From Streptomyces camponoticapitis (GTDB lineage: Bacteria > Actinomycetota > Actinomycetes > Streptomycetales > Streptomycetaceae), in NCBI RefSeq assembly GCF_014646115.1, contig NZ_BMMV01000018.1:57928-121927 (forward strand): a stretch of 64,000 bases of DNA, in the 5' to 3' direction. This document shows, in pieces, positions 1-8,622 of this stretch (positions are counted from its first letter, which is position 1; each line of letters begins with the position of its first letter). Below the pieces are notes generated by a model. It had not been told where the DNA came from. It ran no database searches and was given only the letters and a program-made list of their open reading frames with translations. The position numbers and the translations under genes were made by a program.

Positions 1-273
1 CAGCGGTTGCCGCGCAGGGTGTGGCAGTACGTCTCCGGAGCTGCGGCAGGCGGGTCCGGACGACGAGGGGCGGGCGGGGCATGCGGTCCTGAGCCACAGG
101 AGACCTCAGCGTCACCGGCCTCCTCCACCTCGGAGATTCCATGACCACATCGCCCGATGATGCGCACCCCGACTACACAACACTCGTCCGCGAGACCACA
201 GGCGCCGCTCCGGCGCTGTCCCGGTCAGGCTCGGGTGCTCTGGGTGAGCACGGGTGGTAGCGGCGTGGGGCGG

Positions 274-486
274 CTACTTCGGGTTGGGCTCGGCGAGGGT
301 GTGGGCGACGAGGGCGTTGGCGTGGCCGTGGCCCAGGCCGTGTTCCGTTTTGAGCAGGGAGACGAGTTCCATGTGCTTCGTCAGGGGCGAGGAGCGGATG
401 ATCTCCTTCCACTCCGCGATCGGGCGGCCGTGCTTCTTCTCGATCGAGGGGAAGTAGCTGGCAGGGCCCTTCACGGTGTCAGTCAT
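274..486 (-). CDS. DUF4287-type small protein
   Basis: This is a 70-residue soluble protein with no signal peptide or membrane segment. The pattern GPASYFPSIEKK near the start, followed by AEWKEII, LTKHMELV and GLGHGHANALVAH, matches what I recall of the DUF4287 family, small proteins often found near DUF5655. The ATG at 486 is chosen because conserved sequence begins right after it; an upstream extension to 534 would add residues that do not resemble the family. It lies 172 bp beyond the end of ispG on the same strand, so it could be read from the leftward operon but is probably an independent gene flanking it. Molecular role unknown. Confidence 0.75.
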   Translation of the reverse strand: MTDTVKGPASYFPSIEKKHGRPIAEWKEIIRSSPLTKHMELVSLLKTEHGLGHGHANALVAHTLAEPNPK

Positions 487-658
487 GGCGGCAGTTCCCA
501 TCCATTGGTGCGGAAAGATCTTGGGGTGTTCCATCTGCCTGTACGACCGGAGGCGGCCGGCGAAGTAATCGGCCGGCCGGGAGTGAGCTGCGCCACTGGC
601 GATCCCTCGACCGCCGGGAGGCCCGCATACGCGACCCGCCCGGCGATCGAGGACCCGC

Positions 659-1816
659 TCAGGCCCCCGCCACGACCAGCGGTTCGCCGGAGGGGACGCC
701 GTCGCGTTCCATCTCCTCGGCGATCTTCATCGCCTCCTCGATCAGGGTCTCGACGATCTTCGACTCGGGCACCGTCTTGATGACCTGGCCCTTCACGAAG
801 ATCTGGCCCTTGCCGTTGCCCGACGCCACACCCAGGTCCGCCTCCCGGGCCTCACCCGGACCGTTCACGACGCAGCCCATCACCGCCACCCGCAGCGGCA
901 CCTCCATGCCGTCCAGACCCGCGCTCACCTGGTCCGCCAGTTTGTAGACGTCCACCTGGGCGCGGCCGCAGGACGGGCAGGAGACGATCTCCAGACGGCG
1001 CTGCTTGAGATTGAGCGCCTCCAGGATCTGCAGGCCGACCTTGACCTCCTCGGCGGGCGGCGCCGAGAGAGAGACCCGGATCGTGTCCCCGATGCCCTCG
1101 CTGAGCAGCGCCCCGAACGCGACCGCCGACTTGATCGTCCCCTGGAACGCCGGACCGGCCTCCGTCACCCCGAGATGCAGCGGGTAGTCACTCCGGGCCG
1201 CCAACTGACGGTAGGCGTTGACCATCACCACCGGATCGTTGTGCTTCACCGAGATCTTGATGTCCCGGAAGCCGTGCTCCTCGAAGAGCGACGCCTCCCA
1301 CAGGGCGGATTCCACCAGCGCTTCCGGCGTCGCCTTCCCGTACTTCCTCAGCAACCGCGCGTCCAGCGACCCCGCGTTCACGCCGATACGGATCGGAATG
1401 CCGGCCCCGGACGCCGCCTGCGCGATCTCCTTGACCTTGTCGTCGAACTGCTTGATGTTCCCCGGGTTCACCCGCACCGCCGCACACCCCGCGTCGATCG
1501 CCGCGAAGACATACTTCGGCTGGAAGTGAATGTCCGCGATCACCGGGATCTGCGACTTCCGCGCGATCGTCGCCAGCGCGTCCGCGTCGTCCTGCGTCGG
1601 GCACGCCACCCGCACGATCTGACACCCCGACGCCGTCAGCTCGGCGATCTGCTGCAACGTCGCCCCGATGTCCGACGTACGCGTCGTCGTCATCGACTGC
1701 ACCGAAACCGGCGCATCCCCACCGACAGCCACCGAACCGACCTGGATCTGTCGGCTGACCCTCCGGTCGGCGAGCTTCGTCGGAACATCCGGCATGCCAA
1801 GCGCGATGGCGGTCAT
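659..1816 (-). CDS. ispG: IspG, 4-hydroxy-3-methylbut-2-enyl diphosphate synthase
   Basis: The 385-residue length is normal for bacterial IspG/GcpE, the penultimate MEP-pathway enzyme, which converts MEcPP to HMBPP with a [4Fe-4S] cluster. The N-terminal TIM-barrel half carries VQSMTTT and IPVIADIHF. The C-terminal half carries the cluster cysteines in SCPSCGR and MGCVVNGPGE. The start codon overlaps the stop of dxs as ATGA, so the two are translationally coupled. Streptomyces normally keeps a housekeeping ispG next to dxr, and this copy is not there. It is therefore probably a second, cluster-dedicated copy; confirming that needs the rest of the genome. It is the last gene of the leftward operon that starts near 11.97 kb. 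Confidence 0.95.
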   Translation of the reverse strand: MTAIALGMPDVPTKLADRRVSRQIQVGSVAVGGDAPVSVQSMTTTRTSDIGATLQQIAELTASGCQIVRVACPTQDDADALATIARKSQIPVIADIHFQPKYVFAAIDAGCAAVRVNPGNIKQFDDKVKEIAQAASGAGIPIRIGVNAGSLDARLLRKYGKATPEALVESALWEASLFEEHGFRDIKISVKHNDPVVMVNAYRQLAARSDYPLHLGVTEAGPAFQGTIKSAVAFGALLSEGIGDTIRVSLSAPPAEEVKVGLQILEALNLKQRRLEIVSCPSCGRAQVDVYKLADQVSAGLDGMEVPLRVAVMGCVVNGPGEAREADLGVASGNGKGQIFVKGQVIKTVPESKIVETLIEEAMKIAEEMERDGVPSGEPLVVAGA

Positions 1817-3618
1817 GAGGTGAGTGTCCTTCCAGAGATACCGGATACGGCTGACGCCGAGGGCGTCCGGGCGAGTACCTCCGCGGTGACGGCGTCGGCG
1901 GTCAGCCCGCAGTGGGCGAGGACCTGGGCGCGCGAGCCGTGGTCCAGGAACTCGCGCGGCAGCCCGAAGTTCCGTACCGGCGTGCCGATTCCGGCGTCTC
2001 CCAGGGCCTGCGCGAACGCGGCGCCCACGCCGCCGACCCGTCCGCTGTCCTCGATGGTGATCACCTGCTTGAAGTACGCGGCGGCCTTCACGAGCGTGGG
2101 GTTGACCGGCGCGATCCAGCGCGGGTCGACCACCGTCGCCCCGATGCCCGCGTCGCCGAGCCGCTCGGCGACCTCCAGCGCGAGCCGCGCCATCGGGCCC
2201 ACCGAGACGATCAGCAGATCGCGGCCGGGCGCGTTGTGGAGCACGTCGAAGCCGTCGGTCGTGTCGATGGCGGGCATGTCCGCTCCGGTGGACCCCTTGG
2301 GGAAACGGAGCACCGTCGGCCCCTGGTCCCAGGAGACCGCCTCGCGGAGCAGTTCACGCAGTCGCGTACCGTCGCGCGGCGCGGCGATACGGATTCCGGG
2401 TACGGCCTGGAAGAGCGTCAGGTCCCACATGCCGTTGTGGCTGGCGCCGTCGTCGCCGGTCACGCCCGCGCGGTCCATCACCAGTGTGACGGGGGCGTTG
2501 TGCAGGGCGATGTCGGTGACCATCTGGTCGATCATGCGGTTGCCGAAGGTGGCGTAGATGGCCAGCACCGGGTGCATCCCGCCGAGCACCAGGCCGGCGG
2601 CGGCCGCCGCGGCGTGCTGCTCGGCGATCCCCACGTCGACCGTACGCGCGGGGAACTCCCGCTGGAACTCCAGCAGTCCGACCGGTTCCGCCATCGCCGC
2701 CGTGATCGCCACGACATCGGAACGTGCCGCCCCGATCCGTACCATCTCGTCGGAGAAGACCGACGTCCAGGCGGGAGCGGCGCCGGGAGCGGGCGCCGAC
2801 GTCGGCGTCGCCCGTACGACATGGCACCGGTCCAGCTCGTTCGTCTCGGCCGTCTCCCAGCCGCGCCCCTTCTCCGTCACGACATGCACGACGACCGGTC
2901 CGCCCAGGGCCCTCGCGCGGCCCAACGCGTCCTCGACGGCGGCGATGTCGTGCCCGTCGACAGGACCGACGTAGCCGAACCCGAACTCCTCGAACACGTT
3001 CCCGCCGGGCGTCCCGCCGTCGTCCTTCGCCGCCCGCAGCCGCCCGAGGTGCGCCGCGAGGCCGCCCACGGTCGGCGCGTAGGAGCGCTCGTTGTCGTTC
3101 AGGACCACGATCACCGGCCGCCGCGGCGCGCCGCCCAGGTTGTTCAGTCCCTCCCAGGCGAGGCCGCCGGTCAGTGACCCGTCCCCGATGACGGCGACCA
3201 CCGCGCGGTCCGTCTCGCCGCTCAGCTCCCGGGCGCGGGCGAGCCCGTCCGCGTAGCCGAGCACCGTGGACGCGTGCGAGTTCTCGATCACGTCGTGCTC
3301 CGACTCGGCGCGCGAGGCGTAACCGGACAGGCCGTCGCGCGTCCGCAGACCGCCGAACGCGGCGCGCCGGCCGGTCAGCAGTTTCTGGACGTACGTCTGG
3401 TGGCCGATGTCCCAGAGCAGTGTGTCCCTGGGCGAGTCGAAGACCCGGTGCAGCGCGATGGTCAGCTCGACCACGCCGAGGTTGGGCCCGAGGTGGCCGC
3501 CGGAGCGGCACACCGCTTCGATCATCAACTCCCTTATTTCCGATGACAGTTGGTCAAGCTGTGGGTGTGAGAGTCCGCGGAGGTCGCGGGGAGCCGCGAT
3601 CTCGTCGAGCAGTGCCAT
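1813..3618 (-). CDS. dxs: Dxs, 1-deoxy-D-xylulose-5-phosphate synthase (divergent type)
   Basis: The enzyme makes DXP from pyruvate and glyceraldehyde 3-phosphate using thiamine diphosphate, the entry step of the MEP pathway. The predicted 601 residues are slightly short for the family. Seen directly: the ThDP motif IGDGSLTGGLAWEGLNNLG with NDNE following, the transketolase-type catalytic Glu in VDVGIAEQHA, and a C-terminal transketolase domain ending at IEDSGRVGGVG. The usual GHSSTS segment is altered to NSHASTV, keeping the His. This marks a divergent Dxs subgroup. The ATG at 3618 is preceded by GGAGG eight bases upstream; longer upstream reading frame is shadow. The stop overlaps the ispG start by four bases. 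Confidence 0.93.
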   Translation of the reverse strand: MALLDEIAAPRDLRGLSHPQLDQLSSEIRELMIEAVCRSGGHLGPNLGVVELTIALHRVFDSPRDTLLWDIGHQTYVQKLLTGRRAAFGGLRTRDGLSGYASRAESEHDVIENSHASTVLGYADGLARARELSGETDRAVVAVIGDGSLTGGLAWEGLNNLGGAPRRPVIVVLNDNERSYAPTVGGLAAHLGRLRAAKDDGGTPGGNVFEEFGFGYVGPVDGHDIAAVEDALGRARALGGPVVVHVVTEKGRGWETAETNELDRCHVVRATPTSAPAPGAAPAWTSVFSDEMVRIGAARSDVVAITAAMAEPVGLLEFQREFPARTVDVGIAEQHAAAAAAGLVLGGMHPVLAIYATFGNRMIDQMVTDIALHNAPVTLVMDRAGVTGDDGASHNGMWDLTLFQAVPGIRIAAPRDGTRLRELLREAVSWDQGPTVLRFPKGSTGADMPAIDTTDGFDVLHNAPGRDLLIVSVGPMARLALEVAERLGDAGIGATVVDPRWIAPVNPTLVKAAAYFKQVITIEDSGRVGGVGAAFAQALGDAGIGTPVRNFGLPREFLDHGSRAQVLAHCGLTADAVTAEVLARTPSASAVSGISGRTLTS

Positions 3619-3668
3619 GACTGAATCCTCCATGTCCGACGTGTCCGTGCGACGGTGGTACGGATCCG

Positions 3669-4175
3669 TCACGGCCGGCCCGGGCCCTGGTCGCCGTCCG
3701 TGGACGGCGGCGGGCGGAAGCTGACCTGCGAGCCGGGCCGCAGCCCGGCCTCGGGACCGGTGAGCGTCCAGGCGGTGTGGATCAGTACGTTGTAGTGGTT
3801 GGGGAAGTGGCAGGCGTCGAAGCCCAGGAGGGTGCCCATGGGCACCCCGTCGACGAGGACGATGTCGCCCCGGTCCAGCACCCCGGCCACCGAGATCTCC
3901 ACGAATCCGAGGAAGCCCACCCGGTCGATACGGGCGCCCTCCTCGGTCTCCAGCTGATCGGTGGTGACAAGTTCGTGCAGTTCGCCTTGGCGTACGCAGC
4001 GGGAGGCGAATTCCTCCATGCGCATCCCGCGGTCCGCGCGGCGGTGCAGCAGCACCTTGACCACCTCGGCGGTGACCGTGCGTTTGGCGCCGTTCTCCGG
4101 GCTCGGCGCGAGGGCCCGGGGGCTGTCCGCCGTCCCTGCGGAGGCCGGGGGGCCGTCCGCCGTTCTGTTCGGCAT
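3669..4175 (-). CDS. Small conserved protein of unknown function in the biosynthetic operon
   Basis: The product is 168 residues. I do not know its function. The first 30 residues are low complexity (Pro, Ala, Ser). The core is well ordered: TVTAEVVKVLLHRRADRGM, ELHELVTTDQLETE, RIDRVGFLGFVEI, DRGDIVLVDG and GFDACHFPNHYNVLIH. The repeated His, Asp and Cys residues (LHEL, DACHFPNHYN) could bind a metal, but that is inference. It may belong to the DUF6917 group, which I cannot verify here. Its ATG overlaps the stop of the upstream Gfo/Idh/MocA gene by one base (TGATG), and dxs starts 51 bp downstream, so it is clearly an operon member. Confidence 0.8.
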   Translation of the reverse strand: MPNRTADGPPASAGTADSPRALAPSPENGAKRTVTAEVVKVLLHRRADRGMRMEEFASRCVRQGELHELVTTDQLETEEGARIDRVGFLGFVEISVAGVLDRGDIVLVDGVPMGTLLGFDACHFPNHYNVLIHTAWTLTGPEAGLRPGSQVSFRPPPSTDGDQGPGRP

Positions 4176-5098
4176 CAGACCACCTCCGCCCGCTCCGTGC
4201 CGTACGTCGCGTCGACCAGCTCCAGCATCGCCAGCCCGGCGCGGGAGGCGTCCGTGCCGCTCCGTATCGCCTCCTCGAACTCCCGGAGCACACCCACGTA
4301 TTCATGCTTCAGCGAGCTCTTGAACGCGTGGTGTCCGGCGAGCATGTCGGCGTGGTGCTCGGTGCCGTCCTTCAGCCGTACGGTGACGTCCTTCGCCTCG
4401 CCGCGCGGATACGACCAGTCCAGCTCCACCGTGGCCGGCACCCCGGCGGCGGAGCGCAGCCCCACCCGCGCCTGCCGGTCGACGCCCGCTTCGTCGCGTA
4501 CGACCTCGGCGGACTCGACCGTCAGCTCGCCGAGGAACAGCCGCACCACGTCGAAGGCGTTGGGGCCGTTGTCGGCGACACAGCCGCCGCCGCAGCGGTC
4601 CGGGTCGAGGTACCACCGGTCCTGGCCGACGTGCTCCTCGATCTTCTCCAGGTAGCGGACCGTCACCGACTCCACGGCCGCCGGGCCGGGCAGCGAACGC
4701 AGCAGCCCGAGCACGTTGTCGTTGTAGCGCCGGTGGAACGCGGTGAACAGCACCGCCCCGCCGCCCAACGCCAGTTCGGTCAGCGCGCGGCCCTCCGCCA
4801 GGTCCAGCGCGAGCGGCTTCTCCACGCAGACCGCGACACCCGCGTCGAGCGCGTCGCGGCAGACAGCCGCGTGCGCGTCGTTGGGCACGTTGACCACGAT
4901 CGCGTCGAGTCCGGCCTCGGCCAGCATCCGCCGGTGGTCCCGGTAGCTGGGCAGCCCGGCCGCGCGATGCGGGGCCAGCGCCTCCTCGCGCAGGTCGCAG
5001 ACCGCGACCAGGTCGAGCGTGGGCAGGCCGGGGAAGGCGTCGAGGTAGAACCGGGAGATGACCCCGAGCCCCACCACGCCTGTCCGCAGGGGTTTCAT
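4175..5098 (-). CDS. Gfo/Idh/MocA-family NAD(P)-dependent sugar oxidoreductase
   Basis: This 307-residue enzyme has an N-terminal Rossmann fold (TGVVGLGVISRFYLDAF, then VAVCDLRE), the family lysine in CVEKPLALD and a C-terminal beta-sheet substrate domain beginning with AFHRRYND. Family members oxidise or reduce a ring hydroxyl or keto group of sugars, sugar nucleotides or cyclitols. It is one of two such enzymes in this operon; the other is at 8612-9715. An oxidoreductase of this class paired with a DegT aminotransferase is the standard way to swap a sugar hydroxyl for an amine, and two aminotransferases lie across the divergent gap. It is coupled to the next gene by a one-base overlap. Substrate unknown. 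Confidence 0.88.
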   Translation of the reverse strand: MKPLRTGVVGLGVISRFYLDAFPGLPTLDLVAVCDLREEALAPHRAAGLPSYRDHRRMLAEAGLDAIVVNVPNDAHAAVCRDALDAGVAVCVEKPLALDLAEGRALTELALGGGAVLFTAFHRRYNDNVLGLLRSLPGPAAVESVTVRYLEKIEEHVGQDRWYLDPDRCGGGCVADNGPNAFDVVRLFLGELTVESAEVVRDEAGVDRQARVGLRSAAGVPATVELDWSYPRGEAKDVTVRLKDGTEHHADMLAGHHAFKSSLKHEYVGVLREFEEAIRSGTDASRAGLAMLELVDATYGTERAEVV

Positions 5099-5167
5099 TG
5101 TGTGTGTCCTCCTTGGAAACGCTCGGCGATGCCAGGGGTTTGCGGGGGGTGTACGTACGTCAGCCGG

Positions 5168-6292
5168 TCACCGCTCCAGCGCCGTCGGCGCCGGCAGGCC
5201 CCGTTCCGCCGCCACCGCCACCAGCTCCTCGAACAGGGCGGCCGACAGCGGTACTCCGCTCTTTCCGTGCTCCGTGGCGCGCTCTGCCTCGAACCAGCCC
5301 GGGTAGCGCACCGGTCGGTCCTCGTGCAGGGCGGGGGAGCCGGTCAGCGCGTCGAACATCCCCGCCGTCTGCGCCTCGAAGTCCTCCCGGGGACGCAGCT
5401 CCGCCGGTGCCACGACCAGCACGGTGAACCCGATGTTGTCGTCCTGGCCGCTGGGGCCGCCCCCGCCCGTCCATGCCTCGGGCGCGGGACCGAGCCCGGC
5501 GCCCGGCAGGACCGCGCCGAGGACTTCGACCAGCAGCCCGAGCCCGTATCCCTTGAACGCGCCGGTGGCCGGATCACCGCCCAGCCACTTCAGATAGCCG
5601 TCGCCCCGGTCCAGCGCGTGGGGGTCGGTCACCGGGCGGCCGTCCCCGTCCTCCAGCCAGCCCTCCGGGATCGGCTCTCCCGCCCGTGCCGCGGCCCGGA
5701 CGCGCCCGGTCGGGACGACGGTGGTGCTCATGTCGAGCACGAGCGGCGGGCGCGGACCGGCGGGCGCGGCGAACGCGAGCGGGTTGGTGCCGAGCAGGGC
5801 GGCCACCCCGCCGGGCGGCCGGATGATGCGCTGCTGACCGCAGTTGGAGACCAGCAGACAGATCATCCCGCGGTCCGCCGCGCGCTTGGCGTGCGCGCCC
5901 GCGCAGCCCAGGTGCGTGGCGTCGCGTACGGAGACGAGCCCGACGCCGTACCGGAGGGCGCGTTCCGCCGCCAGGTCCACGGCCTCGCTCGCCGACCAGA
6001 GGCCGAGCGCGCGGTGGGCGTCGAGCAGCACGGCCGCGCCCCGGTCGGCCAGCACCTCGGGCTCGGCGGCGGGGTCGCAGCGGCCGTCCTCGAAGAGCTT
6101 CAGATAGAGGCGGGTGAGGTTGGTCAGGCCGTGCGAGGTGATGCCGGTCAGGTCGCCGTGGACCAGGGCGTGCGCGGCGGTCAGGGCCCGCTCGACGGGC
6201 AGACCGTGGTGCCGGAACACGGCGGCGGTGAACTCCACCAGCCCGGTGTGGCCGACCCGTATGGAGGTGGTGGTGGCAGTGGTCGTCGTCAT
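5168..6292 (-). CDS. LDH2/malate-dehydrogenase-family oxidoreductase
   Basis: The 374-residue protein belongs to the NAD(P)-dependent LDH2 group (YlbC/ComC, sulfolactate, ureidoglycolate and piperideine-carboxylate reductases), not the classical Rossmann LDHs. Supporting motifs are SHGLTNLTRLY near residue 52, DATHLGCAGAHAKRAADRG mid-protein, LLGTNPLAFAAPAG and GAFKGYGLGLLVEVL. These enzymes interconvert 2-oxo and 2-hydroxy acids or reduce cyclic imines. The start lies three bases beyond the stop of the M20 hydrolase gene, which indicates one transcript. In context it may reduce an alpha-keto acid or imine made by the neighbouring enzymes; the actual substrate cannot be told from the sequence. 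Confidence 0.88.
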   Translation of the reverse strand: MTTTTATTTSIRVGHTGLVEFTAAVFRHHGLPVERALTAAHALVHGDLTGITSHGLTNLTRLYLKLFEDGRCDPAAEPEVLADRGAAVLLDAHRALGLWSASEAVDLAAERALRYGVGLVSVRDATHLGCAGAHAKRAADRGMICLLVSNCGQQRIIRPPGGVAALLGTNPLAFAAPAGPRPPLVLDMSTTVVPTGRVRAAARAGEPIPEGWLEDGDGRPVTDPHALDRGDGYLKWLGGDPATGAFKGYGLGLLVEVLGAVLPGAGLGPAPEAWTGGGGPSGQDDNIGFTVLVVAPAELRPREDFEAQTAGMFDALTGSPALHEDRPVRYPGWFEAERATEHGKSGVPLSAALFEELVAVAAERGLPAPTALER

Positions 6293-6295
6293 AGG

Positions 6296-7624
6296 TCAGT
6301 TCCCCTGGTCGAGCCGGTCGCGTGCGAAGGCGATGAGCAGGCGCGCGATGTGCCGCGCGTATTGGTCGAGGTCGGCGAGGTCGGCGAACTCCCCCTCGGC
6401 GTGGGCCTGGTTCGCGCCGAGGTCGCCGGGGCCGAAGACCACGGTCGAGGTGCCGGGCAGGCCGGCCAGCCAGATCGCGTCGCAGGTGAAGGCGGGCAGA
6501 TCGGCGGGCCAGGGGGCGAGCCCGGCCCGGTCGAGCAGCAGCTCCCCGACCCACGCGTCGTCGCCGTACAGCGCGGGCAGTCCGCGCTTGAGCCAGTCCA
6601 GATGGGTCACGCGCGCGGCGTCGCGGGCCGTGGTGGCGAAGGTCGGGCTGTCGGCGAAGCGTTCGCGGAACCGCTCCACCCCGGTCCGCAGCACGTCGTC
6701 CACCGCGGCTTCCAGCTTGCGGCCCGTGTCCTCGGAGCCGTACGACAGATTGATCAGCAACTGCCCGGTGCCGTAGACCTTGTTGTGCATCGAGCCGGTG
6801 TTCAGGCCGGCGACGCAGACCTGTCCGTCGACGGCGTACGGGGGCAGTTCCGTGGCGAGGTGCTGGGCGAGATAGCCCAGGAGCACCGTGGCGTTGTGGC
6901 CCGCGCCCGGCTCGTCGTCGATGCCGTCGCGGCCGTCGACGCGCAGGCGGGCGGTCATGGAGGCGGTGGCCCTGCTCAGTACGCGAGAGCCCGTCGGCTC
7001 GCAGAACACGTTGAGCCGTCCCACGTACCCCTGCTCGACCAGCGGCTTGGTGCCGAACACGCCCATGGCGCCGCCCTCTTCGCCCGCGACGAGCTGGATC
7101 AGCACGCCCACCTCGGTGCCGAGGGCGGGGGAGGCTCCGAGGGCGGCCCGCAGCCCGGCGAGCAGTCCGACGGCGGGGCCCTTGGCGTCGATGGAACCCC
7201 GGCCGTGGAACCGCGATCCGCCGAAGGAGACGGGGCCGCCGCCCGCGACGGTGTCCAGGTGCACGTTGAACATCACCGTGGCGGCGCGGGGCAGTTCGGG
7301 GCCGAGCCGCAGGACCATGTTCGGCTGGCGGTCGAGGAAGCCGGGCATCGTGTCGGCGGCCTGGCGCACCGCCTGCGGTACATCCGCGCCGGTGAGCGCG
7401 TCGGGCCCGGCGGGGGCGTGGTGGACGACCCGGAAGCCGAGTTTGGCCGCCGCGTCCGCGTACGCGCTCTGCGCCTCCCAGAGCTCCACCGGCTCCGCGC
7501 CGCCGGTCTCCAGAGGGCCCGCGGTGCGCAGGGCGAGCAGGTGCAGGAGCAGTTCCCGGTCGGAGTCGGTCAGCCCGACGGCGGGGCACGGGCTGATCTG
7601 GCGGGGTCGCTGGGCGTAGGTCAT
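6296..7624 (-). CDS. M20-family metallohydrolase (ArgE/DapE/CPG2-like)
   Basis: The predicted product is 442 residues, consistent with the two-domain M20 family of dizinc aminoacylases, deacetylases and carboxypeptidases. Metal and catalytic motifs are intact: FNVHLDTV (first His and catalytic Asp), GRGSIDAKGP (bridging Asp), VAGEEGG (catalytic Glu pair) and FCEPTGS. The dimerisation insert contains a conserved HN pair (GAGHNATVLL). The ATG at 7624 gives a natural N-terminus; anything upstream is low-quality reading frame. In the operon it could remove an N-acyl protecting group from an amino acid or amino sugar, as DapE/ArgE-like enzymes do in other pathways. That role is inference. Confidence 0.88.
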   Translation of the reverse strand: MTYAQRPRQISPCPAVGLTDSDRELLLHLLALRTAGPLETGGAEPVELWEAQSAYADAAAKLGFRVVHHAPAGPDALTGADVPQAVRQAADTMPGFLDRQPNMVLRLGPELPRAATVMFNVHLDTVAGGGPVSFGGSRFHGRGSIDAKGPAVGLLAGLRAALGASPALGTEVGVLIQLVAGEEGGAMGVFGTKPLVEQGYVGRLNVFCEPTGSRVLSRATASMTARLRVDGRDGIDDEPGAGHNATVLLGYLAQHLATELPPYAVDGQVCVAGLNTGSMHNKVYGTGQLLINLSYGSEDTGRKLEAAVDDVLRTGVERFRERFADSPTFATTARDAARVTHLDWLKRGLPALYGDDAWVGELLLDRAGLAPWPADLPAFTCDAIWLAGLPGTSTVVFGPGDLGANQAHAEGEFADLADLDQYARHIARLLIAFARDRLDQGN

Positions 7625-7680
7625 CCGGGTCCTCCCCTCGTGATTCCTGAGCTGGTCGTGGTGTTCGGGCGGTGCGGCGG

Positions 7681-8622
7681 TCAGTTGCCTCCGGCCGGCT
7701 CGTGCACGAGCTTTTCGAGGCGCTGCCCGTACGCCACGAACTCGTCCACGTAGTCCCCGGACGGGTCCGACCACCCCTCGTGCGGACGGATGTTGATGTG
7801 CGGCTCGATCGAGACGGCGCCGGAGTAGCCCTGGCCGTACAGCAGCCGCAGCGAGTCCGCGACCCGGCAGTCCCCGTCGCCGGGGAGCGAGTAGAACTGC
7901 GCGTTCGTGTCGCCCGTACCGTCCTTCACATGCACATGGGCGACGTACGGCGCGATGTGCGGGAGCAGGTCGTACGCCTCGTAGCCGTACGCGATGCCGT
8001 TGCCGACGTCGAAGAGCAGCCGTAGCGCGGGGCTGCCGGCCGCCTCCAGGAGGCGCAGCATGCGGGCCGGGTCGGTGGCGGCCCAGCCCGCGCAGTTCTC
8101 GTGCACCAGCACCAGCCCCGTGTCCTCGGCGCGGGCCGCGAGCCGCCGCACCCGGTTGAGCACCTCGCGCTCCCAATCGCCTTCGGAGAGACCGGCGTTG
8201 GGGTACGACATGATGCGCACCAGGCGGGTGCCGAGCCGGTCGCACCGGCCGGCGAGCCGGTCCAGCTCGGTCAGGTCGTCGGCGAACGGGGAGACGACCG
8301 TACGGGCCCAGTTGCCGATCCGGGAGTCGACGCAGGAGACCCCGAGACCGGCGTCGGCGACTCGGCCGGCCACCCGGTCGAACGCCGCGTCGTCGAGATC
8401 GGCGAGCGGGACGCCGTCGACCGAGCGCAGCTCGATGCTGTCCCAGCCGAGCCGTCGCACCGCCTCGATCTGGCGGTCGAGACCGGGCGCGGCCTCGTCG
8501 CCGATCCCGCTGAGCCGGATGCCGTTGGGCCGATCGCCGTGGGGCCGGAAGCCGGGGAGCCGCCCCTCGGACGGGCCGATGCCGGTGGGCCGGCCCACCG
8601 CCGCCCTGTCGTCAGCCGTCAT
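7681..8622 (-). CDS. Sugar-phosphate isomerase/epimerase-like TIM-barrel protein (AP endonuclease 2 fold)
   Basis: This is a 313-residue protein of the xylose-isomerase-like TIM-barrel superfamily, which includes IolE/IolI, hydroxypyruvate isomerase and tagatose epimerases. The four expected metal ligands sit in VHENC (Glu), LFDVGN (Asp), AHVHVKD (His) and SIEPH (Glu). The strand order fits the family, so catalysis is plausible. About 40 extra Gly/Arg/Pro-rich residues precede the barrel, and a later start is possible. The ATG overlaps the end of the upstream Gfo/Idh/MocA gene by 11 bases. The pairing suggests that the two act on the same sugar or inositol-like substrate; this is inference. 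Confidence 0.85.
   Translation of the reverse strand: MTADDRAAVGRPTGIGPSEGRLPGFRPHGDRPNGIRLSGIGDEAAPGLDRQIEAVRRLGWDSIELRSVDGVPLADLDDAAFDRVAGRVADAGLGVSCVDSRIGNWARTVVSPFADDLTELDRLAGRCDRLGTRLVRIMSYPNAGLSEGDWEREVLNRVRRLAARAEDTGLVLVHENCAGWAATDPARMLRLLEAAGSPALRLLFDVGNGIAYGYEAYDLLPHIAPYVAHVHVKDGTGDTNAQFYSLPGDGDCRVADSLRLLYGQGYSGAVSIEPHINIRPHEGWSDPSGDYVDEFVAYGQRLEKLVHEPAGGN

Noticed and set aside
141..260. A 39-codon open frame starting with ATG and a GGAG five bases upstream.
   Set aside because: It has mixed third-position GC, no recognisable sequence and no clear neighbour relation. Nothing beyond the start site supports it, so it is not listed as a gene.
4304..7753. A very long open frame (over 1100 codons) on the plus strand across the sugar and isomerase genes.
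   Set aside because: It is an antisense shadow of four well-supported minus-strand genes. Its translation is Arg/Gly/Pro-rich with no domain.
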